A stretch of DNA of 64,000 nucleotides from Melampsora larici-populina 98AG31 (lineage: Eukaryota > Basidiomycota > Pucciniomycetes > Pucciniales > Melampsoraceae): contig NW_006768798.1 in NCBI RefSeq assembly GCF_000204055.1, forward strand, positions 834,168 to 898,167, in the 5' to 3' direction. The notes under the pieces were generated by a model. The model saw only the letters and a program-made list of their open reading frames with translations, did no database searches and was not told the DNA's origin. Shown piece after piece: positions 44,386 through 54,938 of this stretch (within the stretch, counting starts at the first letter, position 1; each line of letters starts with the position of its first letter). The position numbers were made by a program, and so were the translations under genes.

Positions 44386-46099
44386 TAAGAATGTCTGAGT
44401 GTCTTGGAACAAGGTTGATTACTGTGGGTTTGGGGAACTAAGAGTGTGCACAATAGCACGATGAGAACCAATACCCAGCACAAAATCTACAAAGATAGCT
44501 CTGACCTATATGATTGGTACAGATAATGTATTAGTATAAGTTATCTATGATTCGATAACTGATCTTTGGGCTCAAGAGTAAAAGATCTCTCTTTCCAAAG
44601 ATAATTCTATTCACCTAAGAGTGTGCACAATAGCACGATGAGAACCAATACCCAGCACAAAATCTACAAAGACAGCTCTGACCTAAGGGTACGTTTGGTT
44701 GCGATTACGAATTGAAAACTCCGTTTGACCCCAGGTACATTGCCCCGGGGCAAATGAGTTTATTGTTCAAATTGATTTTTCATCAAATAAACTCCGTTTA
44801 GGGTACATTGCAGGAAATCACGTTTGGTTGAAAATCCCAACCAGACGTATCTATATGTAGTCACCTCTCTTTGAAGGTTTCTCAGCTCAGCTCGGCTCAC
44901 TTCACATTCTACCACTTCGCATCCACCCATATGGATATCCTCTGGCGATGTCCGATACAAGTAATGATCATATGATACAACCTTTGTTCCCATCCAACAA
45001 TCTTTTGCCCAAACACGCTTGCGATAACAGAAACATGTCCCACAAAATTCAACACTCTCCACCACTCCCTATTTATCTCATCTTTCAAGAGTGATTTGTT
45101 TTGAGATTTTTTGAAGTTCAACAATTGATTGAGATTGATAGAATGAAGTTGAATGATTGATTGGTTTTGAAAAATTGATTTAAAATTGACCGATTGATTG
45201 AAATTGCAAAATTGACTGGAAATTGAACAATCGATAACTCGTTCCTTCAATCAAAATTGGTTTTCAAGATTTCATTTGTACAATCACAAAAGACAACTTT
45301 TTACACAGAAAGCAAGGAGTAGAAGCAAGGATTGGCTTGCGAGTCTTGAGTATGATGGTGTAGTGTTGAAGATGTTGATTGAGTGAAAGAACAAGCATCT
45401 TATGAAGTGAATACATATTGGATCGATTGAGGAGGGTTGAAGTCTTTCGAGATGAAATTTTGTGAAGTACAAAAGGGAGTTTATTGCACGGATAAACTCC
45501 CTTTTGGCGTTGATCCAAAGTCCCGTTTTAAACTCCTTTTGGGACGGGGAAGGAGTTTATTTATGGGTACCGTAAGTGGTCCCAAACGTCTTTTTTTAAC
45601 AGCAATTATTTTGCAAAATAATCGCTATTATTCAAAATAATCGCCGAAAATAATCGCTACCAAACGTACCCTAAAACAACACACACAAATTTATTAGAAA
45701 CATGAACATAGAGAAACTATAAGACTATGAGATTTGTACCTATATGATTGGTACAGATAATGTATTAGTATAAGTTATCTATGATTCGATAACTGATCTT
45801 TGGGCTCAAGAGTAAAAGATCTTAATTAGAACAAACAGTAACAACAACCAATCATTAATCTTGATAGTTTAAATGAAGTAAGAAATAAGAAATCAAATAA
45901 TGAAATGTACTCACTTCTCTTTCCAAAGATGAGGAAAGAGAAGTAAATTTGGATTCATGGATTGTTATAAGTATAATATGGATTATCCTGAATTCGATTG
46001 GGGTGAATTTTAGCAAACATTTTCCTCAACGGTTTATGTGAATTAATCCTCCTTTCTTTAACACGTCATCTCATCATTCGTCGATTGCACACTTCAACA
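44386..46099 (-). repeat. Copia2 3' LTR, interrupted
   Basis: Matches the 5' LTR at both ends. It carries an extra ~170-bp segment of LTR sequence (about 44512-44686, with a second GTGCACAATAGCACGATGAG) and a 985-bp DNA transposon (44687-45671). The hairpin at 45913-45944 lies in its inner half. Confidence 0.8.
44687..45671. mobile_element. Harbinger-like non-autonomous element, TAA target duplication
   Basis: Terminal inverted repeats begin GGGTACGTTTGGT and end ACCAAACGTACCC. They are flanked by TAA (44684-44686, 45672-45674), the TWA duplication typical of PIF/Harbinger. No transposase frame is recognised. Internal palindromes include TTGCCCCGGGGCAA near 44741 and a 14-bp-stem hairpin, AAAAGGGAGTTTAT with ATAAACTCCCTTTT, at 45471-45505. 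It lies inside the copia2 3' LTR and is absent from the 5' LTR, so it inserted after copia2. Confidence 0.8.
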
Positions 46100-46128
46100 C
46101 ACCCCCTCAATCGACATAATTGAAACAC

Positions 46129-49100
46129 CTATTCATCCACTGATCTCATACCTATTAACCTTCTAAAATGATTGAATTTACCCGGGTGTAATGGCTTCAT
46201 CAGTAAATCTGCAATCATGTCTTCTGAATTACAATGCACCAATTTCAATGTTCCATCCTTGACTTTATCTCGTTTCCAATGCATCTGTATCTCTATAGCT
46301 TTCGTCCTTCCATGCAATACAGCGTTATCAGCTAAATCCATAGCGCTCAAACTATCACAATTTAATATGTATGGCACTGATTGATGAAAACCTATAGATT
46401 TTAAGAATAGAGCCAACCAGATCATTTCATCTCCCGCTTCATTTGCCGCTCTATACTCTGCTTCAGTCAACAATTTTGCTACCGTCTGTTGCAGCCTACT
46501 ACGCCAACTTATGACTCCACCACATAACATGAAAACGTACCCCGTTGTTGACCTCCTAGTACTCTTGTCTCCAGCCCAGTCCGCATCCGCAAAGTGTTCT
46601 GGTAATGAGTAAGCGTTATTACTAATGACGTCAGTTGATAAATTTTCATTGTTGTAATGGATACAGTAGGATAAAGTCCCTTGCAGATATCGAAGCACAT
46701 GTTTAAAAGCTTCCCAATGACGCAGAGCTGGTCGTTGAAGATGTTGAGATAGGCATCCTACTGCATACGCGATATCCGGTCGGGTACACTGGGACAAATA
46801 CATGAGACTACCCACCCCGCTATTGTAGGGAAAATTGAGTAATGCAAACGCTTTAGCTTCATCGTCCGTTGCTTTTGTGAGTTTCAATCCTCCCGGAAAT
46901 GGGGTTGATGCTGGTTTACAATCCATCATACCAAAACGCTCCAGTAACGACCAAGACATAGCTTCCTGTCCAATGATATAATGATGTTTACTTGCTTGAA
47001 CTATTTGAATGCCCATTACACAAGTAGAGATACCCAAATCCTCCATCTTCCAAAAACCACTCATTTCTTCTTCAAATGCCTTGATTGCATTCCCAGTAAT
47101 AGCTAGATCATCTACATGTAAATAGAACACAATAATATCATTTCCTCCACATCTGATGTAAACACATTCATCCGCTTCTGATTGCTTGAATCCAGCCTTG
47201 ATACACTTCTCTTTAAAATCGTCATTCCATTCTCTCGCTGATTGTTTCAACCCGTATAATGCCTGTAATAATTCACACACTAGATCATCATCATCTATAT
47301 CAGGTAATTTCATCTCGTACCCTTCTGGCTGCTCCATGTATATCTTCTCTTTCAATCTACTATTTAACAAAGCCGCTACGGCGTCCATTGAATGTATCTC
47401 AAACCCATGATAAGTCGCGAATGCAACCACAGCTCGAAAAGAAGCAGGCTTCCCAGTTGGTGCAAAGGTCTGATTATAATCCAATCCGTAGGTTTGAGTG
47501 TACCCCTTCGCAACAATTCTTGCCTTATGTTGGTTGATCGACCCATCTGGATTCAGCTTTACTTTAAAGTGCCACTTACTACCGACCACAGGATGATTTG
47601 CTGGCCTAGGAACCAAACGCCACACTTTCTTCTCCTTCGTGTTTTCTAACTCCTTCTCACAGGCCTCCTTCCATTTTTCAACATCCGGACCGTTCATAGC
47701 CGACTTAAAATTATGGGGTTCATTAATAAGCCTAACAACTGGACCAACCGCGAAAGCATAGTAACCATACTCATGAAAATTCATAAATGCACCATCGTCT
47801 TCCCAGTATGCAAAACTTGCCGAAGGCCGATAAAAGTCTGTAGGCACCCTTGCTCGTCCTGATCTTCTAGGTACATCATCTTCAGGCTCGTCTTCGACAA
47901 CCGGCTCAGATTCAATAGGTTGATGGATTTGGTCGTCTTCAGGTGCAATCACTTGATCATCTGTATCAGGTATATGTTGTGAATCGACAAGTAAATTGGT
48001 GTTGATATTGTCATAGGCCTGGTGCATTCCTTCACCACCAGGTTCTTCAGCGTCGTTGCCCTGTTCCCCTTGTAGAGGTTCAACTGCGGAAGGATCCGAT
48101 AATAATAACGGAGCATCATCATCAAAGGATAGATGTGATACATCAAAAGATTTGAGTTTCTTGAACGGAAAGTTATTGTCTCGAAACACCACGTTATGTG
48201 ATATAACAATAGTATTGGAATCAAAAATGAATACTTCATAATTCAAATTATGATCTGTATGACCTAACAATACTGCTTGTCGCGAAACTTGATCAAACTT
48301 TCCATTTCTGAGAGGTTTACGAATAAGAACGTAGCACAGACATCCTATAGGTCTCACATGGCCGACATCTGGCTTTCTACCGTTCCATAGTTCAAACGGA
48401 GTCGTTCCGGCTGGTATTGACGATGATATGGTCCTGTTCTTGAGATAGACAGCTGCCTTGATTGAATACAACCAGAAACGAACAGGGAGGTTGGCCTGAA
48501 TCATCATTGCTCTAGCAGGTTCTGTGATTGTCCTATTGGACCTCTCTGCCACTCCGTTCTCCTCAGGAGTATAAGTTGCGGTAGTTCGTAAGTAGATACC
48601 TGCTTCCTTACAATACGGAACCATGGTATCATTGATAAATTCATAGCCGTTATCCAGGGTAATCATTTTCAATTTTCTGTCGCATTGTCTCTCAACTAAC
48701 GAGATATACTGTTTGATTTTATTGAACACTACATTGGCGGATTTTGTTGATAGACCAACAACATGTCTGTACCTTGAATAATCATCTGTGAACAGCATGA
48801 AATAATTACTCCCACATACAGAATTTGTACGAATGATACCGCTCAAGTCTAAATGGACATTGTCCAATAAATGTTGACTTCTAACATGAATTTTATTATG
48901 AGGGATTTTATGTCCTTTTGCCAAATCACATGAATTACAATGAAATACGTCTGGGATATGAGAAAGACTTATATTCATCCCTTGCACACTTTCATTCCTG
49001 ACCATGGTCCTCAGGTATTGGATGTTGGGATGACCTAGACGTTGATGCAGACGAGTAATATCAGCTTCTGAGATTGAAGATATGTGATTTGCTTTGGGAT

Positions 49101-49266
49101 TGATTTCATCTCGGGAGAGGTGTCTCACCGTCAACTCTAGCAAGTGGACTTGATCGTGTAAGTGGCCTTCGAATGCACAGTTTCCATCTTTGCTGATTTT
49201 GAATTGGATGCCTTCCTTGACAGTAATAAAGTCGTTCTTGAGCAGGATAGTGCCTCCAATAAGGCT
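46129..49266 (-). CDS. Copia2 Pol: integrase, reverse transcriptase, RNase H
   Basis: One frame of more than 1000 codons. GAG-pre-integrase HHCC region (LHQRLGHPN, CNSCDLAKGH). Integrase with Asp99 in HLDLSG, Asp164 in TLDNGYEF and Glu200 in EENGVAER (numbered from 49143), giving the expected D-D35-E spacing. RT with KWHFKVKLNPDG, ALYGLKQSAREWN and catalytic YLHVDDLAI. RNase H with FADADWAGDKSTRRSTTGY, TEAEYRAANEA and a closing KAIEIQMHWKRDKV. The stretch 49144-49266 is in frame with both Gag and Pol. Only one TGA (49267-49269) separates Pol from Gag, so this copy is close to intact. Confidence 0.93.
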   Translation of the reverse strand, partial: SLIGGTILLKNDFITVKEGIQFKISKDGNCAFEGHLHDQVHLLELTVRHLSRDEINPKANHISSISEADITRLHQRLGHPNIQYLRTMVRNESVQGMNISLSHIPDVFHCNSCDLAKGHKIPHNKIHVRSQHLLDNVHLDLSGIIRTNSVCGSNYFMLFTDDYSRYRHVVGLSTKSANVVFNKIKQYISLVERQCDRKLKMITLDNGYEFINDTMVPYCKEAGIYLRTTATYTPEENGVAERSNRTITEPARAMMIQANLPVRFWLYSIKAAVYLKNRTISSSIPAGTTPFELWNGRKPDVGHVRPIGCLCYVLIRKPLRNGKFDQVSRQAVLLGHTDHNLNYEVFIFDSNTIVISHNVVFRDNNFPFKKLKSFDVSHLSFDDDAPLLLSDPSAVEPLQGEQGNDAEEPGGEGMHQAYDNINTNLLVDSQHIPDTDDQVIAPEDDQIHQPIESEPVVEDEPEDDVPRRSGRARVPTDFYRPSASFAYWEDDGAFMNFHEYGYYAFAVGPVVRLINEPHNFKSAMNGPDVEKWKEACEKELENTKEKKVWRLVPRPANHPVVGSKWHFKVKLNPDGSINQHKARIVAKGYTQTYGLDYNQTFAPTGKPASFRAVVAFATYHGFEIHSMDAVAALLNSRLKEKIYMEQPEGYEMKLPDIDDDDLVCELLQALYGLKQSAREWNDDFKEKCIKAGFKQSEADECVYIRCGGNDIIVFYLHVDDLAITGNAIKAFEEEMSGFWKMEDLGISTCVMGIQIVQASKHHYIIGQEAMSWSLLERFGMMDCKPASTPFPGGLKLTKATDDEAKAFALLNFPYNSGVGSLMYLSQCTRPDIAYAVGCLSQHLQRPALRHWEAFKHVLRYLQGTLSYCIHYNNENLSTDVISNNAYSLPEHFADADWAGDKSTRRSTTGYVFMLCGGVISWRSRLQQTVAKLLTEAEYRAANEAGDEMIWLALFLKSIGFHQSVPYILNCDSLSAMDLADNAVLHGRTKAIEIQMHWKRDKVKDGTLKLVHCNSEDMIADLLMKPLHPGKFNHFRRLIGMRSVDE

Positions 49267-50736
49267 TCATTTTAAATCAGGTATGTGTAGACAATTTTGT
49301 AACTTAAATAAGTGACCATCAGGACCAACAAAATGAACGTCACCCCGGCCATGAATTCTGAGGGTTTCTTTGCCTCCTGCCATATATAATGAATCTCCTT
49401 TATTTAACACATCTTGATAGTTAGCAAAGACATGCTTCTCCTTAAACATATGGTGAGATGCTGCCGTGTCGATTAAAACTCGAGTTATACCAGGAGTACC
49501 AGACTGATTACTAGACAAAGATTTGATTGAGACATGGCTGGCCGTAGGGTTCAAACCGTTGAAAGCTTCTTCAAGTTGCTGGATGGAAGGTTCTTCGTGG
49601 AATACAGTAGCTGACGCAGATGTGACATTCAAATCCTTAGGTACTTCTCCAGACCATTGACCCATCTTAACCCGTTGCTCAATCCACTCGCGTTGCAAGT
49701 GTTCATTACCAGGTTTTTTGAAACATTGATCAGGGGTATGATTCGTACCGGTGCATTGTCTCTTGGTGCATTTGTTTTGAAATTTGTTACGATAAGATGA
49801 ATTCGACACCGCACTAGCTTTGGCAGATTGATGGACCAAGGTAGGTTGACGAGATACTTGAGGGGCTCTAGTGATCATAGCCACAGCGTCTAATCTCTTC
49901 TTTAATTCAGTTACCACCTTTTCATATTCACTAACACCTTTGATCGCAAGGTCTCTTGCATCCTGAAAGTAATTGTTATTCAAAGACATAAGAAGCTTTC
50001 TGCCGAGATCCTCATCAGACATCTTCCCTCCAGCTGTTTTATATTTAGTAACCGCATTTTGAAAATTTTCAATGTGAGTTAATAACGGTAAGTTTGCCGA
50101 TTGGACTATTAAGTTCAAAGATTGTTCGAGAAGTAAACAAAGCTCCTCTGATCGGCTCAAATGGTGTGAATTAACCGCACTCCATAATTTGGCTGGTAGG
50201 TTCTGAGTTTCCGGGCCATCGTCTGTGTAATTCGTAATTTTTGGCTCGAATCGAGATCTATTCACGTCATCCATAGTTCCCAACATCCAAGAGGTAATAC
50301 AAGCCCTGCATACCTCGTCACTTAGCTGAGCGTCTTCAGTTTTCAATTCATCAGACTTTAAGTAATCAGCCAGGAACAGTGAATTCAATTCGCCTCTTAT
50401 GTATGACAACCATACGGGGAAACTTTCTTCCGTTAAGATCTTTCTTGATAATTTGTTCAGAGCTTGGCTTAAGTTGATAGCTTGTTGTCGCTGACTTATT
50501 TGATTGCTAGGTAATGACATGGTTGAAATACTGGAAGCGGGTTCTACCGTCTTAGGATTTTGGACTGATTTGGACATATATGGTCCAGGTGGATGAGGAT
50601 TTGCGGATGTAGATGGTTTGAGAGAAGATGTGATATTTCTAACTGTTTCGTCTCCTTCTCTTGAGGATGAAGATGTATCACTGCCTGGGATTGATTCGGT
50701 GGTTTGTGCGAAGAACTTATCTTGATCCGAACTCAT
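49267..50736 (-). CDS. Copia2 Gag and protease
   Basis: 489 aa. A Ser-rich start is followed by a capsid-like domain (LTEESFPVWLSYIRGEL, ARDLAIKGVSEYEKVV). Next a CCHC-like knuckle, CTKRQCTGTNHTPDQC, and the retroviral-type aspartic protease signature VLIDTAASHHMF, in which the usual DSGA is DTAA. It ends at HIPDLK followed by TGA, where copia elements normally continue as Arg-Asn-Leu-Ile. The next codons read SLIGGTILL in the same frame. The stop is one transition from Arg (CGA) and could be a mutation or a readthrough site. The ATG at 50736 lies about 40 bp inside the 5' LTR border. Confidence 0.9.
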   Translation of the reverse strand: MSSDQDKFFAQTTESIPGSDTSSSSREGDETVRNITSSLKPSTSANPHPPGPYMSKSVQNPKTVEPASSISTMSLPSNQISQRQQAINLSQALNKLSRKILTEESFPVWLSYIRGELNSLFLADYLKSDELKTEDAQLSDEVCRACITSWMLGTMDDVNRSRFEPKITNYTDDGPETQNLPAKLWSAVNSHHLSRSEELCLLLEQSLNLIVQSANLPLLTHIENFQNAVTKYKTAGGKMSDEDLGRKLLMSLNNNYFQDARDLAIKGVSEYEKVVTELKKRLDAVAMITRAPQVSRQPTLVHQSAKASAVSNSSYRNKFQNKCTKRQCTGTNHTPDQCFKKPGNEHLQREWIEQRVKMGQWSGEVPKDLNVTSASATVFHEEPSIQQLEEAFNGLNPTASHVSIKSLSSNQSGTPGITRVLIDTAASHHMFKEKHVFANYQDVLNKGDSLYMAGGKETLRIHGRGDVHFVGPDGHLFKLQNCLHIPDLK

Positions 50737-50777
50737 TCAGTTTGATTCGATCAATTTAGATGAGACTCTCGCTACCA

Positions 50778-51326
50778 TAAGAATGTCTGAGTGTCTTGGA
50801 ACAAGGTTGATTACTGTGGGTTTGGGGAACTAAGAGTGTGCACAATAGCACGATGAGAACCAATACCCAGCACGAAATCTACAAAGATAGCTCTGACCTA
50901 GACCAACACACACAAATTTATTAGAAACATGAACATAGAGAAACTATAAGACTATGAGATTTGTACCTATATGATTGGTACAGATAATGTATTAGTATAA
51001 GTTATCTATTATTCGATAACTGATCTTTGGGCTCAAGAGTAAAAGATCTTAATTAGAACAAACAGTAACAACAATCAATCATTAATCTCAATAGTTTAAA
51101 TGAAGTAAGAAATAAGAAATCAAATAATGAAATGTACTCACTTCTCTTTCCAAAGATGAGGAAAGAGAAGTAAATTTGGATTCATGGATTGTTATAAGTA
51201 TAATATGGATTTTCCTGAATTCAATTGGGGTGAATTTTAGCAAACATTTTCCTCAACGGTTTATGTGAATTAATCCTCCTTTCTTCAACACGTCATCTCA
51301 TCATTCGTCGATTGCACACTTCAACA
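50778..51326 (-). repeat. Copia2 5' LTR
   Basis: 549 bp. The inner flank, read in element orientation, is TATGGTAGCGAGAGTCTC, which may hold the primer-binding site, but I cannot assign the tRNA. It contains a 12-bp-stem hairpin at 51140-51171. Confidence 0.85.
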
Positions 51327-51331
51327 CAATT

Positions 51332-51520
51332 GCTCAAAGCATATTGATGTTTGCTATCATGTCATCCGTGATCACGTCATTATTAAACTCAAGAACATTG
51401 TTCCTAGCCATGACAACTTCAATGCCGGCTGATTTCCTTACAAAGCCTTTACCTTATGATGCTTTTGAGAGATGTTGTGCTCAGGTTCCTTTTGTGGAGT
51501 GTTTGAGTTGGGGGAGGGAA
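51332..51520 (+). pseudogene. Copia1 RNase H end and polypurine tract
   Basis: Continuation of the copia1 RNase H after the copia2 insertion: SKHIDVCYHVIRD, then, after a frame change, ADFLTKPLPYDAFERC. It ends in a purine-rich tract TTGGGGGAGGGAA (51508-51520), directly before the 3' LTR start. Confidence 0.8.
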
Positions 51521-51960
51521 TGTTGGAATATCAGAGTATTTCAAATGATTGATTGTTGGTTGATAGGTCATATTTGTATTGTTCCTTTTGGTTACTGTGA
51601 AGTTATGTACATCCTGCGTGATGATTGGTTATGTTTCTCTTTTATTTGATTTACTCTGATAGATGAGCTCTCAACTCTCTCATCTGTCTGTCTCTCTTTT
51701 CTCTAAAGCGCTCCATGTGTCTGCACCAAAGCTAGAACTTCATCTGTTCAAAGCTTCATCTTTTATTTACAAACTAACTATTGATGTGTTTGTGAATCTG
51801 TGTATGACTCATAGGTATATTTGTCACTTCTATAATAGTTCTTTTATTTCTTTCTTTCATCTGCATATCTGTGTTTGTATAGGTTATGAAACAAACAACT
51901 TGATCTGTTTGAAGCTTCATCTTTTATTCACAAACTAACTATTTATGTGTTTGTGAATCT
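51521..51960 (+). repeat. Copia1 3' LTR (end uncertain)
   Basis: Starts TGTTGGAATATCAGAG immediately after the purine tract, as expected for an LTR. It holds a ~65-bp direct repeat (AAGCTTCATCTTTTATT..ACAAACTAACTAT at about 51750 and 51910). No partner LTR is in the window, so the right limit is approximate. Confidence 0.6.
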
Positions 51961-52419
51961 GTGGATGACTCATACTGCAAATGTATCAGTGTCTTCCCCT
52001 GTGGAGCTGATGTAAATATAGTATGAATATCATATCAATGCATCAATTCCATGATCATTCTTGAAGCACCAGGTACATTTTGGAACTGTTGACCTCCAAG
52101 CTCATCAGCGAGTAGACCAATCTACTCCTCTATATGGACCATTGTATCTGGAAGCCATACAATTTGCTTGTCCTCAGCTTAAGTTTGAGTTTGCCTCTGA
52201 ATTTTTGGGGTGAATTCAACTCCAGTCTAATCAAAGAAGACATCATTCAATTAGTACATTCAGTTACATGGAAATCAAATGTAGGAAATTATTGAACTCA
52301 CTGGGCTTCTTGAAGTGATTCCTCAATGGAAATCAGGTGAGCAAGAATGTTTATCAGATCTCCAATGCCTTTGTTTACTTTGAAATCTAGCTGACATTTT
52401 GTATGACATCCCCATTACA
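51961..52419. other. Intergenic, no gene recognised
   Basis: AT-rich, no credible frame or repeat recognised. Confidence 0.4.
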
Positions 52420-53345
52420 CTCACTAAAAGGTGGTACTGGGATTAGTTCAGTTTGAAGTATAATGAATATTATTATATTTTAATTGTTAAACTAGGTACA
52501 AATGAAGAAGTGAATGATGAGAAAGGAGAAGATAGGATAGGAGGTTAACAAATAAGAGTCTGCTGGGACAAATCCTGGCAGTCTACATTTAGTTGACTCT
52601 GAAAGAAGAGGTTTCAATTTGTAAGTTAATATAACAATGAGAACTGGCTCCCAAAAGGTTCTCCATTATCCTGCTTAGTAACAGAGTAAAGAGTGATTAT
52701 AAAGATCACTAACTTGGTAATCTCTTAGAGGTCACCAACCTGATGGTTAACAACTTGGTATTGTTCCTACTTGGGGACAGTTGAGGCTCCAGAAGTGAAG
52801 TGTACTTACTAGGATCTCGTCAGGAAAGATCAAGATGGAATAGAATAAATCACTAGTATCACTATTTGTAATACTCTTGATTTTTATTCTAATTGAACTC
52901 TTGAAGGTTCTTCAGAAGATGGTATGTAATAATTTGGTTTCCTCTTGAGGGATGAACCAGGTTTTGGTTTTCAGCTCTCTAAACCTAATATTGTGATATA
53001 CACAAGTGTTACAACATTAGGTTTATATTTATTATTTTATTATTTGATAATTCATTACACTCAATTTTATGCACAGTAATCATTTAGTGTTTTATACAAT
53101 ATAAGCATTTTTAACTCTCAATACTGAGTTATGAAATGTTACTACTATTTTTTGTATGTAACCTTATATGTTACATATTAGTTCTTGAATCCATGTGTAT
53201 GGAATTACAGTTTATATATATGTTATTACAAGTTACATATGATATCTAAGATATATGTAAATGCAATTGAGTTTTATAAGTGAGAGTCATATTTTACAAG
53301 TTAGTCTTTGGGTACATGTGTATGTACCCAGGGCTGACATAGAAA
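52420..53345 (-). repeat. LTR-like dispersed repeat, copy 2
   Basis: Reverse complement of 9738-10713. It starts ACTCACTAAAAGGTGGTACT and ends GTACCCAGGGCTGACA. It carries the same AT-rich core and CTGCTGGGACAAATCCTGGC. The 31-bp tandem is reduced to about one unit. No target duplication is clear. Confidence 0.6.
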
Positions 53346-54361
53346 ATACTCTTGTGTATACCATGGATCTAAGTACAACCTTTGAAGTGTTGCCTCGCTT
53401 GATTTTTTCAGTTTTTCAATTTCTTTCACACATATAAGCATGGAATCTACTGATCAAATGAAGATGGAAGTTAAGTAACTATGGATCATTGATTCTGTTT
53501 GGTTGCATATTGTAGAGCAGTCACCAAATTTGAAAAAGCAGACCTTATCCTCTCCAAACCCTCACCATGTGACATTCCACAGTCTCCATGGAATCAAGGG
53601 TTGTACAATATCTGTAAGGATCTTTCATGAGCATAAGAATGCCCCACCCCAGTACCTGTCATTAGATTTCAACATCAGTCTCTCTGATGAGATTCTCACT
53701 AAACACCCTCACTCATGCTGTTATGGCCAAAACATTCCAGAAAATCACATAATTTGCTGCTGTGCAATGCTAAAACATCTTATTGAACCCTGAAAATGTT
53801 GCACATTGGCCCCAATATCTCCCCCTGTTGTGCAAAATAAAATCTCAGAGGGAGTCTCCCTATCCAAATTTGTCAGATTCCCCCTCCTTCAAAGGATGTG
53901 TCAAGGCAAAGGGTGGACTTTACAACTTACCACAAAATTATTCTGACACTCTGAAGATGATGAAAAATGGCCCCAATATTGCCCCCTGTCATGCAAAATC
54001 AAATTTCAGGGGCGGGCTTCTCTATTCATATTTGCAGATTTCCCCCTCCTTCAAACAGTTTTGGAGGGGTGCAGCTGGTTTTCTGTGAGAATGATGTAAG
54101 ATACAAAGATATTTCAATCATGTACAACCTTTACAGCATCTTGTTGAGTGCATAAAGAGGTTCATGGCAGTTTCTCATGGATATCCCTTCATCCAGTAGG
54201 TGATAATGCCGTTCAATATCAAATATCATTATGTAAGGTAAGTTCAACTTCTGAAGGGCCTGAGCCCTATGATTACACAACTAAATGAGGGCCAATGTGA
54301 CTGGCTTACAGACAAGCACCCCAATGATACTGTGTGTTCTACTACTTGTCTTAAAATACTA
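53346..54361. repeat. Intergenic with a ~163-bp direct repeat
   Basis: No gene recognised; frames at 53503-53793 and 53783-54088 lack domains. TTGGCCCCAATATCTCCCCC at about 53805 and TGGCCCCAATATTGCCCCC at about 53967 open two diverged direct copies of about 100 bp. Each ends near CAGATT(T/C)CCCCCTCCTTCAAA. Confidence 0.5.
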
Positions 54362-54545
54362 TCATTCAAGTTAAAGGTAAACCGTGTTTGGCGGCAAAAC
54401 CTGATTAAACTCCCAATCCCTACTCCCAATTTCCAGGTTGACACATTCAGCACATTTAATTTGATTTCCATGCGCTTCACCCCAAATTCATTCCTCACTC
54501 CCCTCATCAAATTACCTAATTCTTCACCACCTACCAATCTTATGT
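54362..54545 (+). mobile_element. Second Helitron 5' end, same family
   Basis: TCATTCAAGTTAAAGGTAAA preceded by A, as at 28862. It stays similar for about 180 bp (CAAAACCTGATTAAACTCCC, AATTTCCAGGTT) and then diverges. No CTRR end with hairpin was found downstream, so the copy is truncated, or its end lies beyond MULE2 and cannot be recognised. Confidence 0.65.
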
Positions 54546-54938
54546 CACCACTTGATCGGAGTTTTTATCTGTGTGTTTACAAGATAAAAAACTAAATGAA
54601 ATTAAACAATATTTGAAAAACAAACCAACAAAGTCAACTATCAATCCACTTGTAACAATTCATTAAAACTTACGACATAACAAATCATCTCTCAAACTCA
54701 AGCTCCAATGAGCTTCATTCAACTTGAAATCAACCAAATTCTAAAACCATCCCTGAATCAAATTACAGATGTCCATCACAATCAAAGAACAAGTACAAGA
54801 TCACTTCAAAGAAAATAACTTATGAATCAATCAAGGTAAACCAACCAAGAGATCAATATCAGATACTCTAAGCAAAACCACTTGAAATAATCAAACATCA
54901 AAATCAAAATCTATGATTCAGTGATTTTAGGTTTATTA
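54546..54938. other. Intergenic between Helitron fragment and MULE2
   Basis: AT-rich and non-coding. It may be Helitron interior. No gene or repeat recognised. Confidence 0.4.

Larger units (their letters stand above)
44386..51326 (-). mobile_element. Copia2: nearly complete Ty1/copia retrotransposon
   Basis: Inserted into copia1 RNase H with a CAATT duplication on both sides (44381-44385, 51327-51331). Both LTRs read TAAGAATGTCTGAG...CTTCAACA on the plus strand, so in element orientation they start TGTTGAAG. The 5' LTR is 50778-51326 (549 bp). The 3' LTR spans 44386-46099 because it contains extra LTR sequence and a Harbinger-like insertion. A purine-rich tract, GATTGAGGGGGTG, lies directly before the 3' LTR. 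By eye the LTRs differ at roughly eight or nine sites, so insertion is fairly recent. Confidence 0.88.

Noticed and set aside
46172..48241. Plus-strand and shadow frames across copia2 pol
   Set aside because: They lie antisense or out of frame to a long, domain-rich pol frame.
54269..54595. A 108-aa plus-strand protein
   Set aside because: The frame runs through the Helitron 5' end and the similar stretch at 28862 does not keep the frame open; likely chance.
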